Shown: positions 10,080 through 23,508 of the stretch, piece by piece
How the letters are laid out: every line of letters begins with the position of its first letter
Numbering within the stretch: position 1 is the first letter of the stretch
Assembly: GCA_945862195.1 (NCBI GenBank)
Contig: CAMAXR010000004.1
Location: forward strand, 1-48,930
From: Hylemonella gracilis
GTDB taxonomy: Bacteria; Pseudomonadota; Gammaproteobacteria; Burkholderiales; Burkholderiaceae_C
Direction of reading: 5' to 3'
DNA: 48,930 nucleotides
The notes under the pieces: generated by a model
What the model was told of the DNA's origin: nothing
The model's database searches: none
Seen by the model: the letters and a program-made list of their open reading frames with translations, nothing else
Position numbers and translations under genes: made by a program

Positions 10080-10736
10080 ATGTTTTACTTTAATAAATAC
10101 ATAAAGTTTATTGTTTTATATACATTTACTGCAGTTTTGAGCCCTACTTTTGCAGGCTCATATGAGGACTTTTTTAGCGCCATTGAGCGAGACGATGCCC
10201 CCGCAGTGGCGCGTCTGATACGGCTAGGCTTTGACCCCAACACCCCAAGCCCACAGGGTCTCCATCCCTTGTTTGCAGCGATCAATGCTCCCGCACCCAA
10301 GGTCGCTCAAGCTTTGACCCAAGCCCCCGCCACCAAAATTGATTTTCGCAACGCCCATGATGAGTCGCCACTGATGATGGCGTCCATTAAAGGCATGGAC
10401 GTCTTGGCCAAGCTCTTGATTGAACGTGGTGCAGACGTGAACAAGACAGCTTGGACGCCGCTTCACTATGCAGCTTCAAGCGGCCGACTGGTTGTGATGA
10501 ATTTGTTGCTTGATCATCATGCGTATATTGATGCGCCGTCTCCCAACGGCACCACGCCTTTGATGATGGCGGCCATGTACGGCACGCCATCTGCTGTGAA
10601 GCTGCTTCTTGAAGCAGGAGCCGACCCGACCATTAAAAATGATTTGGGTTTGTCTGCGGTTGATTTCGCGCTAAGGGAGAGCAAACAGGAATCGGCAGCT
10701 CTGATACAAGCCTTTTTGCAGGCCAGGTCCAAGTGA
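10080..10736 (+). CDS. Exported ankyrin-repeat protein
   Basis: N-terminal hydrophobic signal; ankyrin repeats TPLHYAASSGRLVVMNLLLDHHAYIDAPSPNGTTPLMMAAMYGTPSAVKLLLEAGADPTIKNDLG. Confidence 0.9.
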   Translation: MFYFNKYIKFIVLYTFTAVLSPTFAGSYEDFFSAIERDDAPAVARLIRLGFDPNTPSPQGLHPLFAAINAPAPKVAQALTQAPATKIDFRNAHDESPLMMASIKGMDVLAKLLIERGADVNKTAWTPLHYAASSGRLVVMNLLLDHHAYIDAPSPNGTTPLMMAAMYGTPSAVKLLLEAGADPTIKNDLGLSAVDFALRESKQESAALIQAFLQARSK

Positions 10737-10866
10737 GCTATGTGAAACCTTGGCTCAGTCCCCAGCCTCTAAGATCATACGATGTATATTATGTTAAGTT
10801 AAATATTGGGTTCTAAACAGTGAAACCACCAGGGTAACGAATCTTCATCTTCTACTGCCATAACCC

Positions 10867-12311
<1,445 letters not shown>

Positions 12312-12689
12312 TCAGTTGCTGCCTGTCATGCAGTAAATGGCCAACTTGTTGCCATCCAAATCGCGAAAATAAGCACCGTAAAAACTGCCATTACGGGAAC
12401 CCGGCGCTCCCTCGTCTTGGCCGCCGAGCTCTAAGGCTTTGGTGTGTACACGCTGCACCAACTCTTCGTTTTCAGCTTGCAAGGCGACCATGGCACCATT
12501 TCCCGCTGTGGCGGGCTCTCCATCAAAAGGCAACATCACGCTGAACATAGGGTGCGCGCCCACCGAACCCCAACCAATGCCGCGGTGGGTTCTGAACATG
12601 ACGCGTGCGCCTAAAAGAGCCAACAAGTCGTTGTAAAAAGCTTCGGCACGCTCAAGATTGTTGGTGCCAACGGTGGTGTAACCGATCAT
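12312..12689 (-). CDS. VOC (glyoxalase/bleomycin-resistance-like) family protein
   Basis: MIGYTTVGTNNLERAEAFYNDLL ... GSFYGAYFRDLDGNKLAIYC. Confidence 0.85.
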   Translation of the reverse strand: MIGYTTVGTNNLERAEAFYNDLLALLGARVMFRTHRGIGWGSVGAHPMFSVMLPFDGEPATAGNGAMVALQAENEELVQRVHTKALELGGQDEGAPGSRNGSFYGAYFRDLDGNKLAIYCMTGSN

Positions 12690-12936
12690 GTGTCGCTCCT
12701 AGGTTTATGAATACAAATAGAATACATGCAAGCTGTGAACATCTATAGCCAGACCAAGTGTGGCGTAAAAGAATCAAAATTTCCACACCCTTAAGCCTCA
12801 TTACGCCATTTGGGATGGCTAAAAGCTTGATTCAAAATAAACCCATGTAAAATTTCAGCATTATTAAAACGAAGATTGATTTAAATCAGCCCCATTTGTA
12901 AGTCTTTAAACGATCAAAAAATATCCAACTTAAATA

Positions 12937-13881
12937 ATGCAACTGATTTGGATTTCTGGACCAACGAGCAAACTCACTAAAGTCGCTATTTCTGGGCAGA
13001 GGCTACTGACTATTTTGTTGTCTACCTGCTTGGGATTTTTGATTCTAGGTGCCGTTTTTTACTTCATGGGAATTCGGATTGCCATTGATGTCAGACCCGA
13101 ATTGGTGCGGGCTATGGGCGGTGTGATTTCCGAGACTGAGCAGTTGCGCGTTGAGGCAGAATACAACCAAAAACTTCACAAGTTAGGTCAGAACCTCTCA
13201 GCACTAACCGGTCAAATCGATCGGCTTAAAAAAATCAAAGATCAGTTTTCTGAGTTGGCGACTCCTGTGATTTTCAAAATCAAACCCAATGATTTCACCA
13301 ACCAAGGTGGCCCTTCCCAAACCCTGCCCTATATTTCCAGCGAGCGCCGTCATTTTTCTGTCGAAGCGCCTAATATTGTTCAAGCTTCGCATGACATATT
13401 GAAACTTGTTGAAAGTCTCAACGACCAATGGGATGAGGAATACAAACTCCTCAAAACATTGCCCACAGGCGAACCTTTGGTTGGGAAAAAAGAAGTCTCA
13501 AGCACGTATGGTATGCGGATAGACCCTTTTCATAAGGGCTTGGCTTTTCATTCTGGAGTGGATTTCAATGCCTCGATAGGTACCCCCATATTGGCTGCGG
13601 GCGATGGTGTGGTTCTTAAAGTCGACCACAACGACAGTTATGGCAATTATGTTGAAGTTTTGCATCGTGACGATCTGGTTTCTAAATATGCACATGCATC
13701 CGAATTGCTAGTGCAAGAAGGGCAGAAAGTTCTACGGGGTCAAAAAATCGGTGTGGTGGGAAGTACCGGTCGTTCCACCGGCCCGCATTTACATTTTGAA
13801 GTGATTCGATCCAAAACTTTTATTGACCCGATGCGGGTATTGGTCACCGCAAAAGAAAAAGCGCACACTCTCAAAGATTGA
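12937..13881 (+). CDS. Membrane-anchored M23 family metallopeptidase (LmdC-like candidate)
   Basis: About 25-residue N-terminal tail, one TM, coiled-coil-like segment, then M23 motifs FHSGVDFNASIGTPILAAGDGVVLKV and GPHLHFEV. Confidence 0.9.
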   Translation: MQLIWISGPTSKLTKVAISGQRLLTILLSTCLGFLILGAVFYFMGIRIAIDVRPELVRAMGGVISETEQLRVEAEYNQKLHKLGQNLSALTGQIDRLKKIKDQFSELATPVIFKIKPNDFTNQGGPSQTLPYISSERRHFSVEAPNIVQASHDILKLVESLNDQWDEEYKLLKTLPTGEPLVGKKEVSSTYGMRIDPFHKGLAFHSGVDFNASIGTPILAAGDGVVLKVDHNDSYGNYVEVLHRDDLVSKYAHASELLVQEGQKVLRGQKIGVVGSTGRSTGPHLHFEVIRSKTFIDPMRVLVTAKEKAHTLKD

Positions 13882-14293
13882 TTGCCTCTACCCCGTTACC
13901 ACGGGAGATCAACATGCCTACGTGCTGAAAGGGATGTTCTAACTTGATTTGACCGTAAGTCACATCCCCTCTGACGACGGATCCAGCACTAAGTACCACC
14001 GTTTCAGTGGCATATATATGCCCCTCTACCTTGCCCGCCACGAGTACCCGATAGGCGTGGATATCTCCAATCACCGTTCCGGTTTCACTGATGGCCACGC
14101 AGGCTTGATTACCAAGGCTGGGCTCTCTGGCGCTTGCGGCTTCAATATCACCTTCAATAGTGCCGTCGACCCGTAGACTGACGTCAGTGATGAATCTGCC
14201 TCTAACCGTGGAACCCGTATCTACAAAAGAGTGAAAGGTATCTAGGTTGTTGGCGGGTTGGAGTTTGGGCTTTTTACGGCTAAACAATCCCAT
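13871..14293 (-). CDS. Bactofilin (polymer-forming cytoskeletal protein) with basic N-terminus MGLFSRKKPK
   Basis: SFVDTGSTVRGRFITDVSLRVDGTIEGDI...GTVIGDIHAYRVLVAGKVEGHIYATETVVLSAGSVVRGDVTYGQIKLE. Confidence 0.88.
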   Translation of the reverse strand: MGLFSRKKPKLQPANNLDTFHSFVDTGSTVRGRFITDVSLRVDGTIEGDIEAASAREPSLGNQACVAISETGTVIGDIHAYRVLVAGKVEGHIYATETVVLSAGSVVRGDVTYGQIKLEHPFQHVGMLISRGNGVEAINL

Positions 14294-14301
14294 AAGGTGG
14301 G

Positions 14302-14793
14302 TTAGTCAACTTTCGACAATTTACCAAATACCTTACCACCCCTTTGAATGTTGATGGTGCGGTAGTAACAATTGCCTGAAATCACGGCTTTAGGGCCAAT
14401 GGTGAGGTCGTGGCAACGGATTTCTCCGGAGATTTTGCCTTTAACGGTCAGTATCTCAGACTCAATTTCACCATCCATTTCACCATCCACATCCAAGAAT
14501 ATGGATTTGGCATACACCTTACCAATGATTCTCGAAGAGATATTCAATACCCCTTCAGACTTCAAAATACCCTCAAACTCAAAGCCGTGGCTCAAAATGG
14601 AAGGCTTGGAAGAAGGGCTCACGGCCAAACCGGTTTCGCCCCTGCTTTCGTTCACAAAGGGATCAACGATCGTAGCAACGGCAGTTTCAGTGGTTTTGAT
14701 GGAGGGGGTAGGGTTGGTGGACATAGGAAACTTGACCGGCAAATCTTGAACCGGTTGGGTGTTTAAAGGGGTGGGGGGTTTTTTCTGGAACAT
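14302..14793 (-). CDS. Bactofilin with a long Pro/Ser/Thr-rich N-terminal extension (MFQKKPP...)
   Basis: FEGILKSEGVLNISSRIIGKVYAKSIFLDVDGEMDGEIESEILTVKGKISGEIRCHDLTIGPKAVISGNCYYRTINIQRGGKVFGKL. Confidence 0.87.
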   Translation of the reverse strand: MFQKKPPTPLNTQPVQDLPVKFPMSTNPTPSIKTTETAVATIVDPFVNESRGETGLAVSPSSKPSILSHGFEFEGILKSEGVLNISSRIIGKVYAKSIFLDVDGEMDGEIESEILTVKGKISGEIRCHDLTIGPKAVISGNCYYRTINIQRGGKVFGKLSKVD

Positions 14794-14817
14794 GGCTCAG
14801 ATATTAGGTGGCTCTGA

Positions 14818-15147
14818 TTACGTATTGAGGTACAGGTCGCCCTGCAACTGGCCGCCCTTTTCAATTTCGATCTCAGAATAATGCACGGTACCTTTGACAT
14901 CACCGGTACTGCGAATGATGAGCGACTTAGACGCCGCCAAGTACTCGGAAATGGTACCCTTTACATCTACCAATTCGGCCTGAACCTTGCCCTGCACATT
15001 ACCGGTGGCCTCCACAATCACCTGGCGCGCAGTCACGGAACCCTCTACTCGGCCAGAAATAGAAATGATGTCTGGAACGACCAAAGACCCTGTAACGCTG
15101 ACACCTTCTCCGATGTGAATAGAACCTTGTTGGTTAGCTTCTGCCAT
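14818..15147 (-). CDS. Minimal bactofilin (beta-helical core only)
   Basis: IGEGVSVTGSLVVPDIISISGRVEGSVTARQVIVEATGNVQGKVQAELVDVKGTISEYLAASKSLIIRSTGDVKGTVHYSEIEIEKGGQLQGDL. Confidence 0.88.
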   Translation of the reverse strand: MAEANQQGSIHIGEGVSVTGSLVVPDIISISGRVEGSVTARQVIVEATGNVQGKVQAELVDVKGTISEYLAASKSLIIRSTGDVKGTVHYSEIEIEKGGQLQGDLYLNT

Positions 15148-15168
15148 AGTTGATCCGTAAAAATTAAG

Positions 15169-16812
15169 TTATTCCCACTCAATCGTAGCCGGTGGTTTGC
15201 TGCTGACATCATACGTGACGCGGTTGATGCCACGTACTTCGTTGATGATTCTGCTGGAAACTTTTTTCAATAAGGCATAGGGCAGCTCTGCCCAGTCTGC
15301 CGTCATGAAATCGCTGGTTTGTACGGCTCGTAATGCCACCACATAGTCGTAGGTGCGTCCGTCACCCATCACGCCCACACTCTTAACCGGTAAAAACACC
15401 GCAAAGGCCTGGCTGGTGAGGTCATACCAAGTTTTGCCCGAAGCAGCATCGGTAAAATTGTGCAGTTCCTCAATAAAAATGGCGTCAGCACGACGCAGCA
15501 AATCGGCATAGTCTTTTTTAACTTCGCCCAAAATCCTCACGCCCAAGCCAGGCCCGGGAAACGGATGGCGGTAGACCATAGCATGAGGCAAGCCTAGAGC
15601 TACGCCCAATTCGCGCACCTCGTCTTTAAAAAGCTCGCGCAGCGGCTCCAACAGCTTGAGCCCCAACTGCTCGGGCAAACCGCCCACGTTGTGGTGACTT
15701 TTAATGGTGACCGCTTTTTTACTTTTGGCGCCACCTGACTCGATCACATCGGGGTAAATGGTGCCTTGCGCCAGAAAGGTCGCGCCCTTGACGGCTGGTT
15801 GGCCGTCTTTCTCATTAAGGCCATTGGTACTCGCCTTGAGTTTGGCAGCCTGCTCCTTAAACACATCGACAAACAACCCGCCAATGATTTTTCGCTTGGC
15901 CTCAGGCTCGCTCACACCTGCGAGCTTGCCTAGAAAAAGGTCGCTGGCATCCACACGAATGACTTTGGCGTGCAGCTTGCCTGCAAACATCTCCATCACC
16001 ATATCGCCTTCATTCAGGCGCAGCAAGCCGTGATCTACAAACACGCAGGTCAGCTGGTCGCCAATGGCGCGGTGAATCAGGGCGGCTGCAACCGAAGAAT
16101 CCACACCACCGGACAAACCAAGGATGACCTCTTCATTACCCACTTGCTCACGAATTTTGACCACGGCTTCTTGAATGTAGTTGCCCATAATCCAGTCTGG
16201 GCGGGCGCCACAAATGTTGAGCACAAAACGGTTCAGCAGAGCTTGCCCCTGCAAAGTGTGGGTGACTTCAGGGTGAAACTGCACGGCATAAAAACGACGG
16301 GCCTCATCGGCCATGCCTGCAATAGGACACGATGGCGTGGACGCCATGATCTTAAAGCCCTCAGGCAGCTGAGTGACCTTGTCACCATGGCTCATCCAGA
16401 CCTTGAGCATGCCAAAGCCCTCAGACGTGGAAAAGTCTTCAATACCCTTAAGCAATTCGGTATGACCGTGGGCTCGAACCTCTGCGTAGCCAAATTCACG
16501 TGTATGCCCTGCTTCAACCTTGCCTCCCAGCTGCGTGGCCATGGTTTGCATGCCATAGCAAATGCCCAGCACCGGCAAACCCAGCTCAAACACGGCGTCT
16601 GGCGCGCGGTCGTCTACCTCGTAAACACTGGCGTGGCTTCCCGACAAAATGATGCCCTTGAGGTTGCCGTCTTGAGCATACTGACGCACCCAGTCGTTCG
16701 TCACATCGCAAGGATGCACCTCACAAAACACATGCGATTCGCGTACGCGACGAGCAATGAGCTGGGTGACTTGGGAGCCGAAATCGAGAATGAGAATTTT
16801 GTGATGCGTCAT
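15169..16812 (-). CDS. guaA: GMP synthase (glutamine-hydrolysing)
   Basis: [77 protein letters not shown]-terminal [15 protein letters not shown]. Confidence 0.98.
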   Translation of the reverse strand: MTHHKILILDFGSQVTQLIARRVRESHVFCEVHPCDVTNDWVRQYAQDGNLKGIILSGSHASVYEVDDRAPDAVFELGLPVLGICYGMQTMATQLGGKVEAGHTREFGYAEVRAHGHTELLKGIEDFSTSEGFGMLKVWMSHGDKVTQLPEGFKIMASTPSCPIAGMADEARRFYAVQFHPEVTHTLQGQALLNRFVLNICGARPDWIMGNYIQEAVVKIREQVGNEEVILGLSGGVDSSVAAALIHRAIGDQLTCVFVDHGLLRLNEGDMVMEMFAGKLHAKVIRVDASDLFLGKLAGVSEPEAKRKIIGGLFVDVFKEQAAKLKASTNGLNEKDGQPAVKGATFLAQGTIYPDVIESGGAKSKKAVTIKSHHNVGGLPEQLGLKLLEPLRELFKDEVRELGVALGLPHAMVYRHPFPGPGLGVRILGEVKKDYADLLRRADAIFIEELHNFTDAASGKTWYDLTSQAFAVFLPVKSVGVMGDGRTYDYVVALRAVQTSDFMTADWAELPYALLKKVSSRIINEVRGINRVTYDVSSKPPATIEWE

Positions 16813-16822
16813 AAAAAAGCAG

Positions 16823-17161
16823 TTAAGCCGGCTTGGTGTCTGCCGCTATGAGCTTTTTGACACACGTAATCAAAGCAGGAAGATATCGCTCAACAACCGA
16901 TTGGACCGTCAGGGGATCAATGTCACCCAAGTAGTTGTGAACCAAAATATTCCGAAATCCGCTGATTTCTCGCCATGGAATATCAGGGAATTGAGACTTC
17001 AAATTTTCAGGCAACATTTGTGTTGCTTCCAAGGGTTTGCAAATTCCGTAATGTGGCGTCGTAAAGCACCTCGTCATGGGTCAAATTACCACGCAGCTGG
17101 ATGCGTTCAATTTTGGCAGCCACATCCAAAATATGAAGTGCATAAGCTTGCCAAGATTTGC

Positions 17162-17165
<4 letters not shown>
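16823..17165 (-). pseudogene. hepT: HepT-like (DUF86) toxin gene interrupted by one frameshift near 17030
   Basis: N-terminal half in frame from ATG at 17165 (MSKSWQAYALHILDVAAKIERIQLRGNLTHDEVLYDATLRNLQTL) hits a TGA at 17009..17007; C-terminal half continues in the +1 frame (EATQMLPENLKSQFPDIPWREISGFRNILVHNYLGDIDP) with the RX4HXY motif RNILVHNY. Confidence 0.82.
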
Positions 17166-19323
<2,158 letters not shown>

Positions 19324-19337
<14 letters not shown>

Positions 19338-19764
19338 GCTCTGCCCTTTTGACAAACGCCTCCACCAAGCTGTTGGCAATTCGGTCAAAAATAGGCCCCA
19401 CCAAGTTGGCCAAGACCACGCTGGAAAAACCGTAGCTCAGGTCCAGTTCCACTTTGCAAGCCCGCTGTGAGCCGTCTCCTACGGGCAAAAACTTCCAGTG
19501 CCCCTGCAAATTAGAAAAAGGGCCGCGCACCAGTTTCAGGTGGACTGAAGCACCGGGCTGATGAAGGTTTCTGGTGGTAAAGCTTTGTTTGATGCCGCTC
19601 AAAGACAAACCAATTTCGGCTGTGACACCATCGGTATGCTGCTCCTTGACTTGGGCATGGTCGCACCAGGGCAGAAACTCCGGGTAATGCTCCACGCCCA
19701 CCACCAGGTCGTACATTTCTTGCGGAGAGAACCAAATCAAAACGGATTTGTGAAGAGTTTTCAT
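19324..19764 (-). CDS. ratA: RatA-like SRPBCC/START-domain protein (coenzyme Q-binding-like)
   Basis: MKTLHKSVLIWFSPQEMYDLVVGVEHYPEFLPWCDHAQV...GPFSNLQGHWKFLP...LDLSYGFSS; adjacent to rnfH and divergent from smpB. Confidence 0.87.
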
Positions 19765-19830
19765 AGAATGCACAGGACGCCGTGCGGATTCAAGCTTAAA
19801 AAAAGATAACAGGCTGCACGCTTATTTTGC

Positions 19831-20304
19831 ATGACCAAAAAACCTGACCCTCAAACCCGCATTGCCGAAAACAAAAAGGCAGCTTTTAACTATTTCTTTG
19901 AAGAGAAGTTTGAGGCTGGCATGGTGCTGGAAGGCTGGGAAGTTAAAGCCGCGCGCGAAGGCAAAGTTCAGCTGCCCGAAGGCTACGTGGTCATCCGCAA
20001 TGGCGAACTGTATTTGGTGGGTTGCCTGATCAACCCCTTACGCACAGCCTCCACCCATGTGTCACCAGACGCAACCCGCACCAAGAAACTCTTAATGAAA
20101 AAGGATGAAATCAAGAGGTTGATTGGCAAGGTGGAGCAAAAAGGCTATACCCTGGTGCCCATCAACCTGCATTGGAAGAACGGCCGCATCAAATGCGAGG
20201 TGGCTCTTGCCAAAGGCAAGGCCGAACATGACAAGCGCGACACCATCAAAGAACGCGAAGGCAAGCGCGAGGTTGAACGCGCCATGAAGCACAAGCAGCG
20301 CTGA
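19831..20304 (+). CDS. smpB: SsrA-binding protein SmpB
   Basis: [43 protein letters not shown]...[16 protein letters not shown]. Confidence 0.97.
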   Translation: MTKKPDPQTRIAENKKAAFNYFFEEKFEAGMVLEGWEVKAAREGKVQLPEGYVVIRNGELYLVGCLINPLRTASTHVSPDATRTKKLLMKKDEIKRLIGKVEQKGYTLVPINLHWKNGRIKCEVALAKGKAEHDKRDTIKEREGKREVERAMKHKQR

Positions 20305-20330
20305 TCCTTACGGACCCGCGCTGAGGTTTT

Positions 20331-22154
20331 TTAGCGGCCTGCGCGCTTGCGTTCGTGCTCTTTCAAGTAACGCTTGCGCAGACGCACCGACTTGGGTGTG
20401 ATTTCCACCAGCTCGTCGTCTTCAATGAATTCCACGCCGTACTCGAGCGTCAGCTCAATCGGCGGGGTGATCTTGATGGCGTCTTCCTTGCCCGACACGC
20501 GGAAGTTGGTCAGTTGCTTGGTGCGCGTGGCGTTGACCACCAGGTCGTTGTCACGGTTGTGGATGCCCACAATCATGCCTTCGTACACCGGGTCGTTGGC
20601 CTTCACAAACATGCGACCGCGGTCGTCCAGCTTGCCCAGGGCGTAGGTGAAGATTTCGCCGTCGTCCATGGAAATCAGCACGCCGTTTTTGCGCCCGCCG
20701 ATGTCGCCCTTGTGTGGCTCGTAGCTGTCGAAAATGTTGGAAATCAGGCCGGAACCTCGGGTTAAGTTGAGGAATTCGTTTGAAAAACCGATCAAACCGC
20801 GGGCTGGAATGCGGTATTCCAGGCGCACACGGCCGCGGCCGTCCGGCTCCATGTTGATCAGCTCGCCCTTGCGCTCGCCCAGCGCCTGCATCACGCCGCC
20901 CTGGTGCTGCTCTTCAATGTCCGCGGTGACCAACTCAATCGGCTCGTGCTTTTCGCCATTGATGTCCTTGAACATCACGCGGGGCTTAGACACCGCCATT
21001 TCATAGCCTTCGCGACGCATATTTTCCAGCAGGATGGTCAGGTGCAACTCACCACGACCCATGACTTCAAACACGCCCTCTTCGTCGGTTTCGTTCACGC
21101 GCAGGGCCACGTTGTGTTGCAGCTCTTTTTGCAGGCGGTCCCAGATCTGGCGGCTGGTCACGAACTTTCCTTCGCGACCAGCCAGTGGGCTGGTGTTGAC
21201 GCAGAAGTTCATGGTCAAAGTGGGCTCGTCCACCTTCAGCATGGGCAGAGGTTGAGGGTTGGCGGGGTCAGTCACTGTTACGCCGATGCCGATGTCTTCA
21301 ATACCGTTGATCAGCACAATGTCGCCGGGGCCAGCGGACGGTGTTTGCATACGATCCAAGCCCTGAAAGGTCAGCACCTGGTTGATGCGTCCCTTGACGG
21401 CCTTGCCGTCCGGACCTTCCATGACCACCACGTCCTGCATGGGCTTCAGGGTACCTTGGCTGATGCGACCCACGCCAATGCGGCCCACAAAGCTGGAGAA
21501 GTCCAGCGCGGAAATTTGCAGTTGCAGCGGTGCGGCAGGGTCACCAGAGTTCGGTGGAACGTGCTTCAGGATGGTGTTGAACAAGGCCGACATATCGGGG
21601 CCCCACTGCTCACCGGCCGCGCCCTCTTCCATCGACGACCAGCCGTTGATACCTGAGGCATAAACCACCGGAAAGTCCAGCTGCTCGTCGCTAGCGCCCA
21701 GCTTGTCAAACAAGTCAAACGCGGCGTTCACTACCTTGTCGGGGTTGGCGCCGGGCTTGTCAACCTTGTTAACCACCAGGATGGGTCTAAGGCCCAAAGC
21801 CAGCGCCTTCTTGGTCACAAAGCGGGTCTGTGGCATGGGGCCCTCTTGCGCGTCAATCAGCAGCAGCACGCTGTCAACCATGCTCAGCGCACGCTCAACC
21901 TCGCCGCCAAAGTCCGCGTGGCCGGGGGTGTCGACGATGTTGATGTGGGTGCCTTCCCAACTCACGGCGCAGTTTTTAGCCAGAATCGTGATGCCACGCT
22001 CTTTTTCAATGGCGTTGTTGTCCATGACCGTGTCGACCACCTTTTCGTGCTCGGCGAAGGTTCCGGATTGGCGCAGCAGTTGATCCACCATGGTGGTTTT
22101 GCCGTGGTCAACGTGGGCAATGATGGCGATGTTTCGAATCTGTTTTTGACTCAT
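20331..22154 (-). CDS. typA: Translational GTPase TypA/BipA
   Basis: NIAIIAHVDHGKTTMVDQLLRQSGTF, NIVDTPGHADFGGEVER, VNKVDKPGANPDKV, IPARGLIGFSNEFLNLTRGSG. Confidence 0.97.
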   Translation of the reverse strand: MSQKQIRNIAIIAHVDHGKTTMVDQLLRQSGTFAEHEKVVDTVMDNNAIEKERGITILAKNCAVSWEGTHINIVDTPGHADFGGEVERALSMVDSVLLLIDAQEGPMPQTRFVTKKALALGLRPILVVNKVDKPGANPDKVVNAAFDLFDKLGASDEQLDFPVVYASGINGWSSMEEGAAGEQWGPDMSALFNTILKHVPPNSGDPAAPLQLQISALDFSSFVGRIGVGRISQGTLKPMQDVVVMEGPDGKAVKGRINQVLTFQGLDRMQTPSAGPGDIVLINGIEDIGIGVTVTDPANPQPLPMLKVDEPTLTMNFCVNTSPLAGREGKFVTSRQIWDRLQKELQHNVALRVNETDEEGVFEVMGRGELHLTILLENMRREGYEMAVSKPRVMFKDINGEKHEPIELVTADIEEQHQGGVMQALGERKGELINMEPDGRGRVRLEYRIPARGLIGFSNEFLNLTRGSGLISNIFDSYEPHKGDIGGRKNGVLISMDDGEIFTYALGKLDDRGRMFVKANDPVYEGMIVGIHNRDNDLVVNATRTKQLTNFRVSGKEDAIKITPPIELTLEYGVEFIEDDELVEITPKSVRLRKRYLKEHERKRAGR

Positions 22155-23119
22155 GATGATGTTTCCAAGATTTGTTGAATTTCGATCGGGCTCAACAATC
22201 GCCCGGGGATAAGTTCTCCCGCTTTCACATGTGCACTGCCAAGTAAGGCATGAGGCGTGCTACCAAACACCGCCACTTGGGGGTTGTCTGGCCAGACGCC
22301 ACGTCTGCGCACGCCACTTAAAAAGCGCCCTGAATCATCAGCCCCCAAGGTGACCTGGGTATGACTGGCCAGCAAAGCCTGTACCGGCAGCAAGCATTGG
22401 TCACGCTCGGTTTCCGACATGGTTTCCAACTTTGGCACCGTCAGCGCATCTTTCTGCGTAAAAGACCCTGTAGCGGTTCGGCGCAAGGCAATCAAATGAG
22501 CGCCGCAGCCTAATGCTTCACCAATATCTTCAGCCAAAGTCCGGATGTAAGTGCCTTTGGTACACGTGACTTCCAGTCGAATGGAGGGGCCTCGCGAATA
22601 GCCTGTGGGTTCTGCCCAGCTAAGGGCTAGGTGTTTGATGTCTACTTGCCTGGAAGCTCGCTCCACCTCTATGCCATCTCGGGCGTATTCATAGAGTGCT
22701 TTGCCATCTTTTTTGAGTGCACTGTGCATCGGGGGTACTTGTGAAATTACCCCAGTGAACAAGGCTTGTACTTGAGCCAACTGAGCATCGCTTACTGAAA
22801 CTTCTCTCTGCATAAGCACCTCACCCTCTGCATCTCCTGTGGAGGTGGTGACCCCTAAAAGGGCTATAGCGTCGTAGCTTTTGTCGGCATCTAGATGGAT
22901 TTGGCTGAACTTGGTGGCCGCACCAAAACACAGAGGCAATACGCCGGTAGCCAAGGGGTCCAGCGTGCCTGTATGGCCCGCTTTTTCAGCGCGCAGGAGC
23001 CTTTTGACCTTTTGCAAGGCGTCGTTGCTTGAGAGTCCAAGGGGTTTGTCCAACAAAATCACCCCGTGCACAGGGCGTTTTTTGAAAGTTGAACCCACCC
23101 TGCTGCCGGGTGTGTTCAT
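22151..23119 (-). CDS. truB: tRNA pseudouridine(55) synthase TruB
   Basis: GVILLDKPLGLSSNDALQKVKRLLRAEKAGHTGTLDPLATGVLPLCFGAATKF, TKGTYIRTLAEDIGEALGCGAHL. Confidence 0.97.
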   Translation of the reverse strand: MNTPGSRVGSTFKKRPVHGVILLDKPLGLSSNDALQKVKRLLRAEKAGHTGTLDPLATGVLPLCFGAATKFSQIHLDADKSYDAIALLGVTTSTGDAEGEVLMQREVSVSDAQLAQVQALFTGVISQVPPMHSALKKDGKALYEYARDGIEVERASRQVDIKHLALSWAEPTGYSRGPSIRLEVTCTKGTYIRTLAEDIGEALGCGAHLIALRRTATGSFTQKDALTVPKLETMSETERDQCLLPVQALLASHTQVTLGADDSGRFLSGVRRRGVWPDNPQVAVFGSTPHALLGSAHVKAGELIPGRLLSPIEIQQILETSS

Positions 23120-23121
23120 CG

Positions 23122-23493
23122 TCAGTCGTCTTGGGCTCTAGAAGAGACCGCCTTGGCAATCAAGGCGTTCATGTCGGCGGCGCGCTCACTGGTGCGGTCG
23201 AATACAAAGTGCAATGTGGGCACGGTGTGGAGGTGCAAACGCTTGAACAAACCATTCCGCAAAAAACCTGCCGCTTGATTCAGAGCGTCCTGGGTCTCTT
23301 GCGGGTCACCCACCAACAAACTGAAAAACACCTTGGCATGGGCATAGTCGGGCGTGACTTCCACCCCCTGAATGGTGACCATGCCCACCCTTGGGTCTTT
23401 CAACTCACGCGCGATCAGCTCGGTCAGGTCGCGCTGGATTTGATCCGCGACCTTAAAAGAACGATGGCTGGGCGTGGCTTGTTTGGCGGGCAT
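23122..23493 (-). CDS. rbfA: 30S ribosome-binding factor RbfA
   Basis: [46 protein letters not shown]; between infB and truB. Confidence 0.95.
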   Translation of the reverse strand: MPAKQATPSHRSFKVADQIQRDLTELIARELKDPRVGMVTIQGVEVTPDYAHAKVFFSLLVGDPQETQDALNQAAGFLRNGLFKRLHLHTVPTLHFVFDRTSERAADMNALIAKAVSSRAQDD

Positions 23494-23508
23494 GTGCAAT
23501 GTCGAGGC

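Noticed and set aside
15970-16851. 293-aa plus-strand ORF antisense to guaA
   Set aside because: Composition mirrors the guaA coding strand; no recognizable domain; guaA is unambiguous.
20296-20330. CAGCGC ... GCGCTG hairpin followed by a T run after smpB
   Set aside because: Only a 6-bp stem with a 16-nt loop and it overlaps the smpB stop; too weak to call as a terminator.
20904-21656. 250-aa plus-strand ORF antisense to typA
   Set aside because: Antisense artefact; His/Gln-rich translation typical of the reverse complement of a well-conserved gene.
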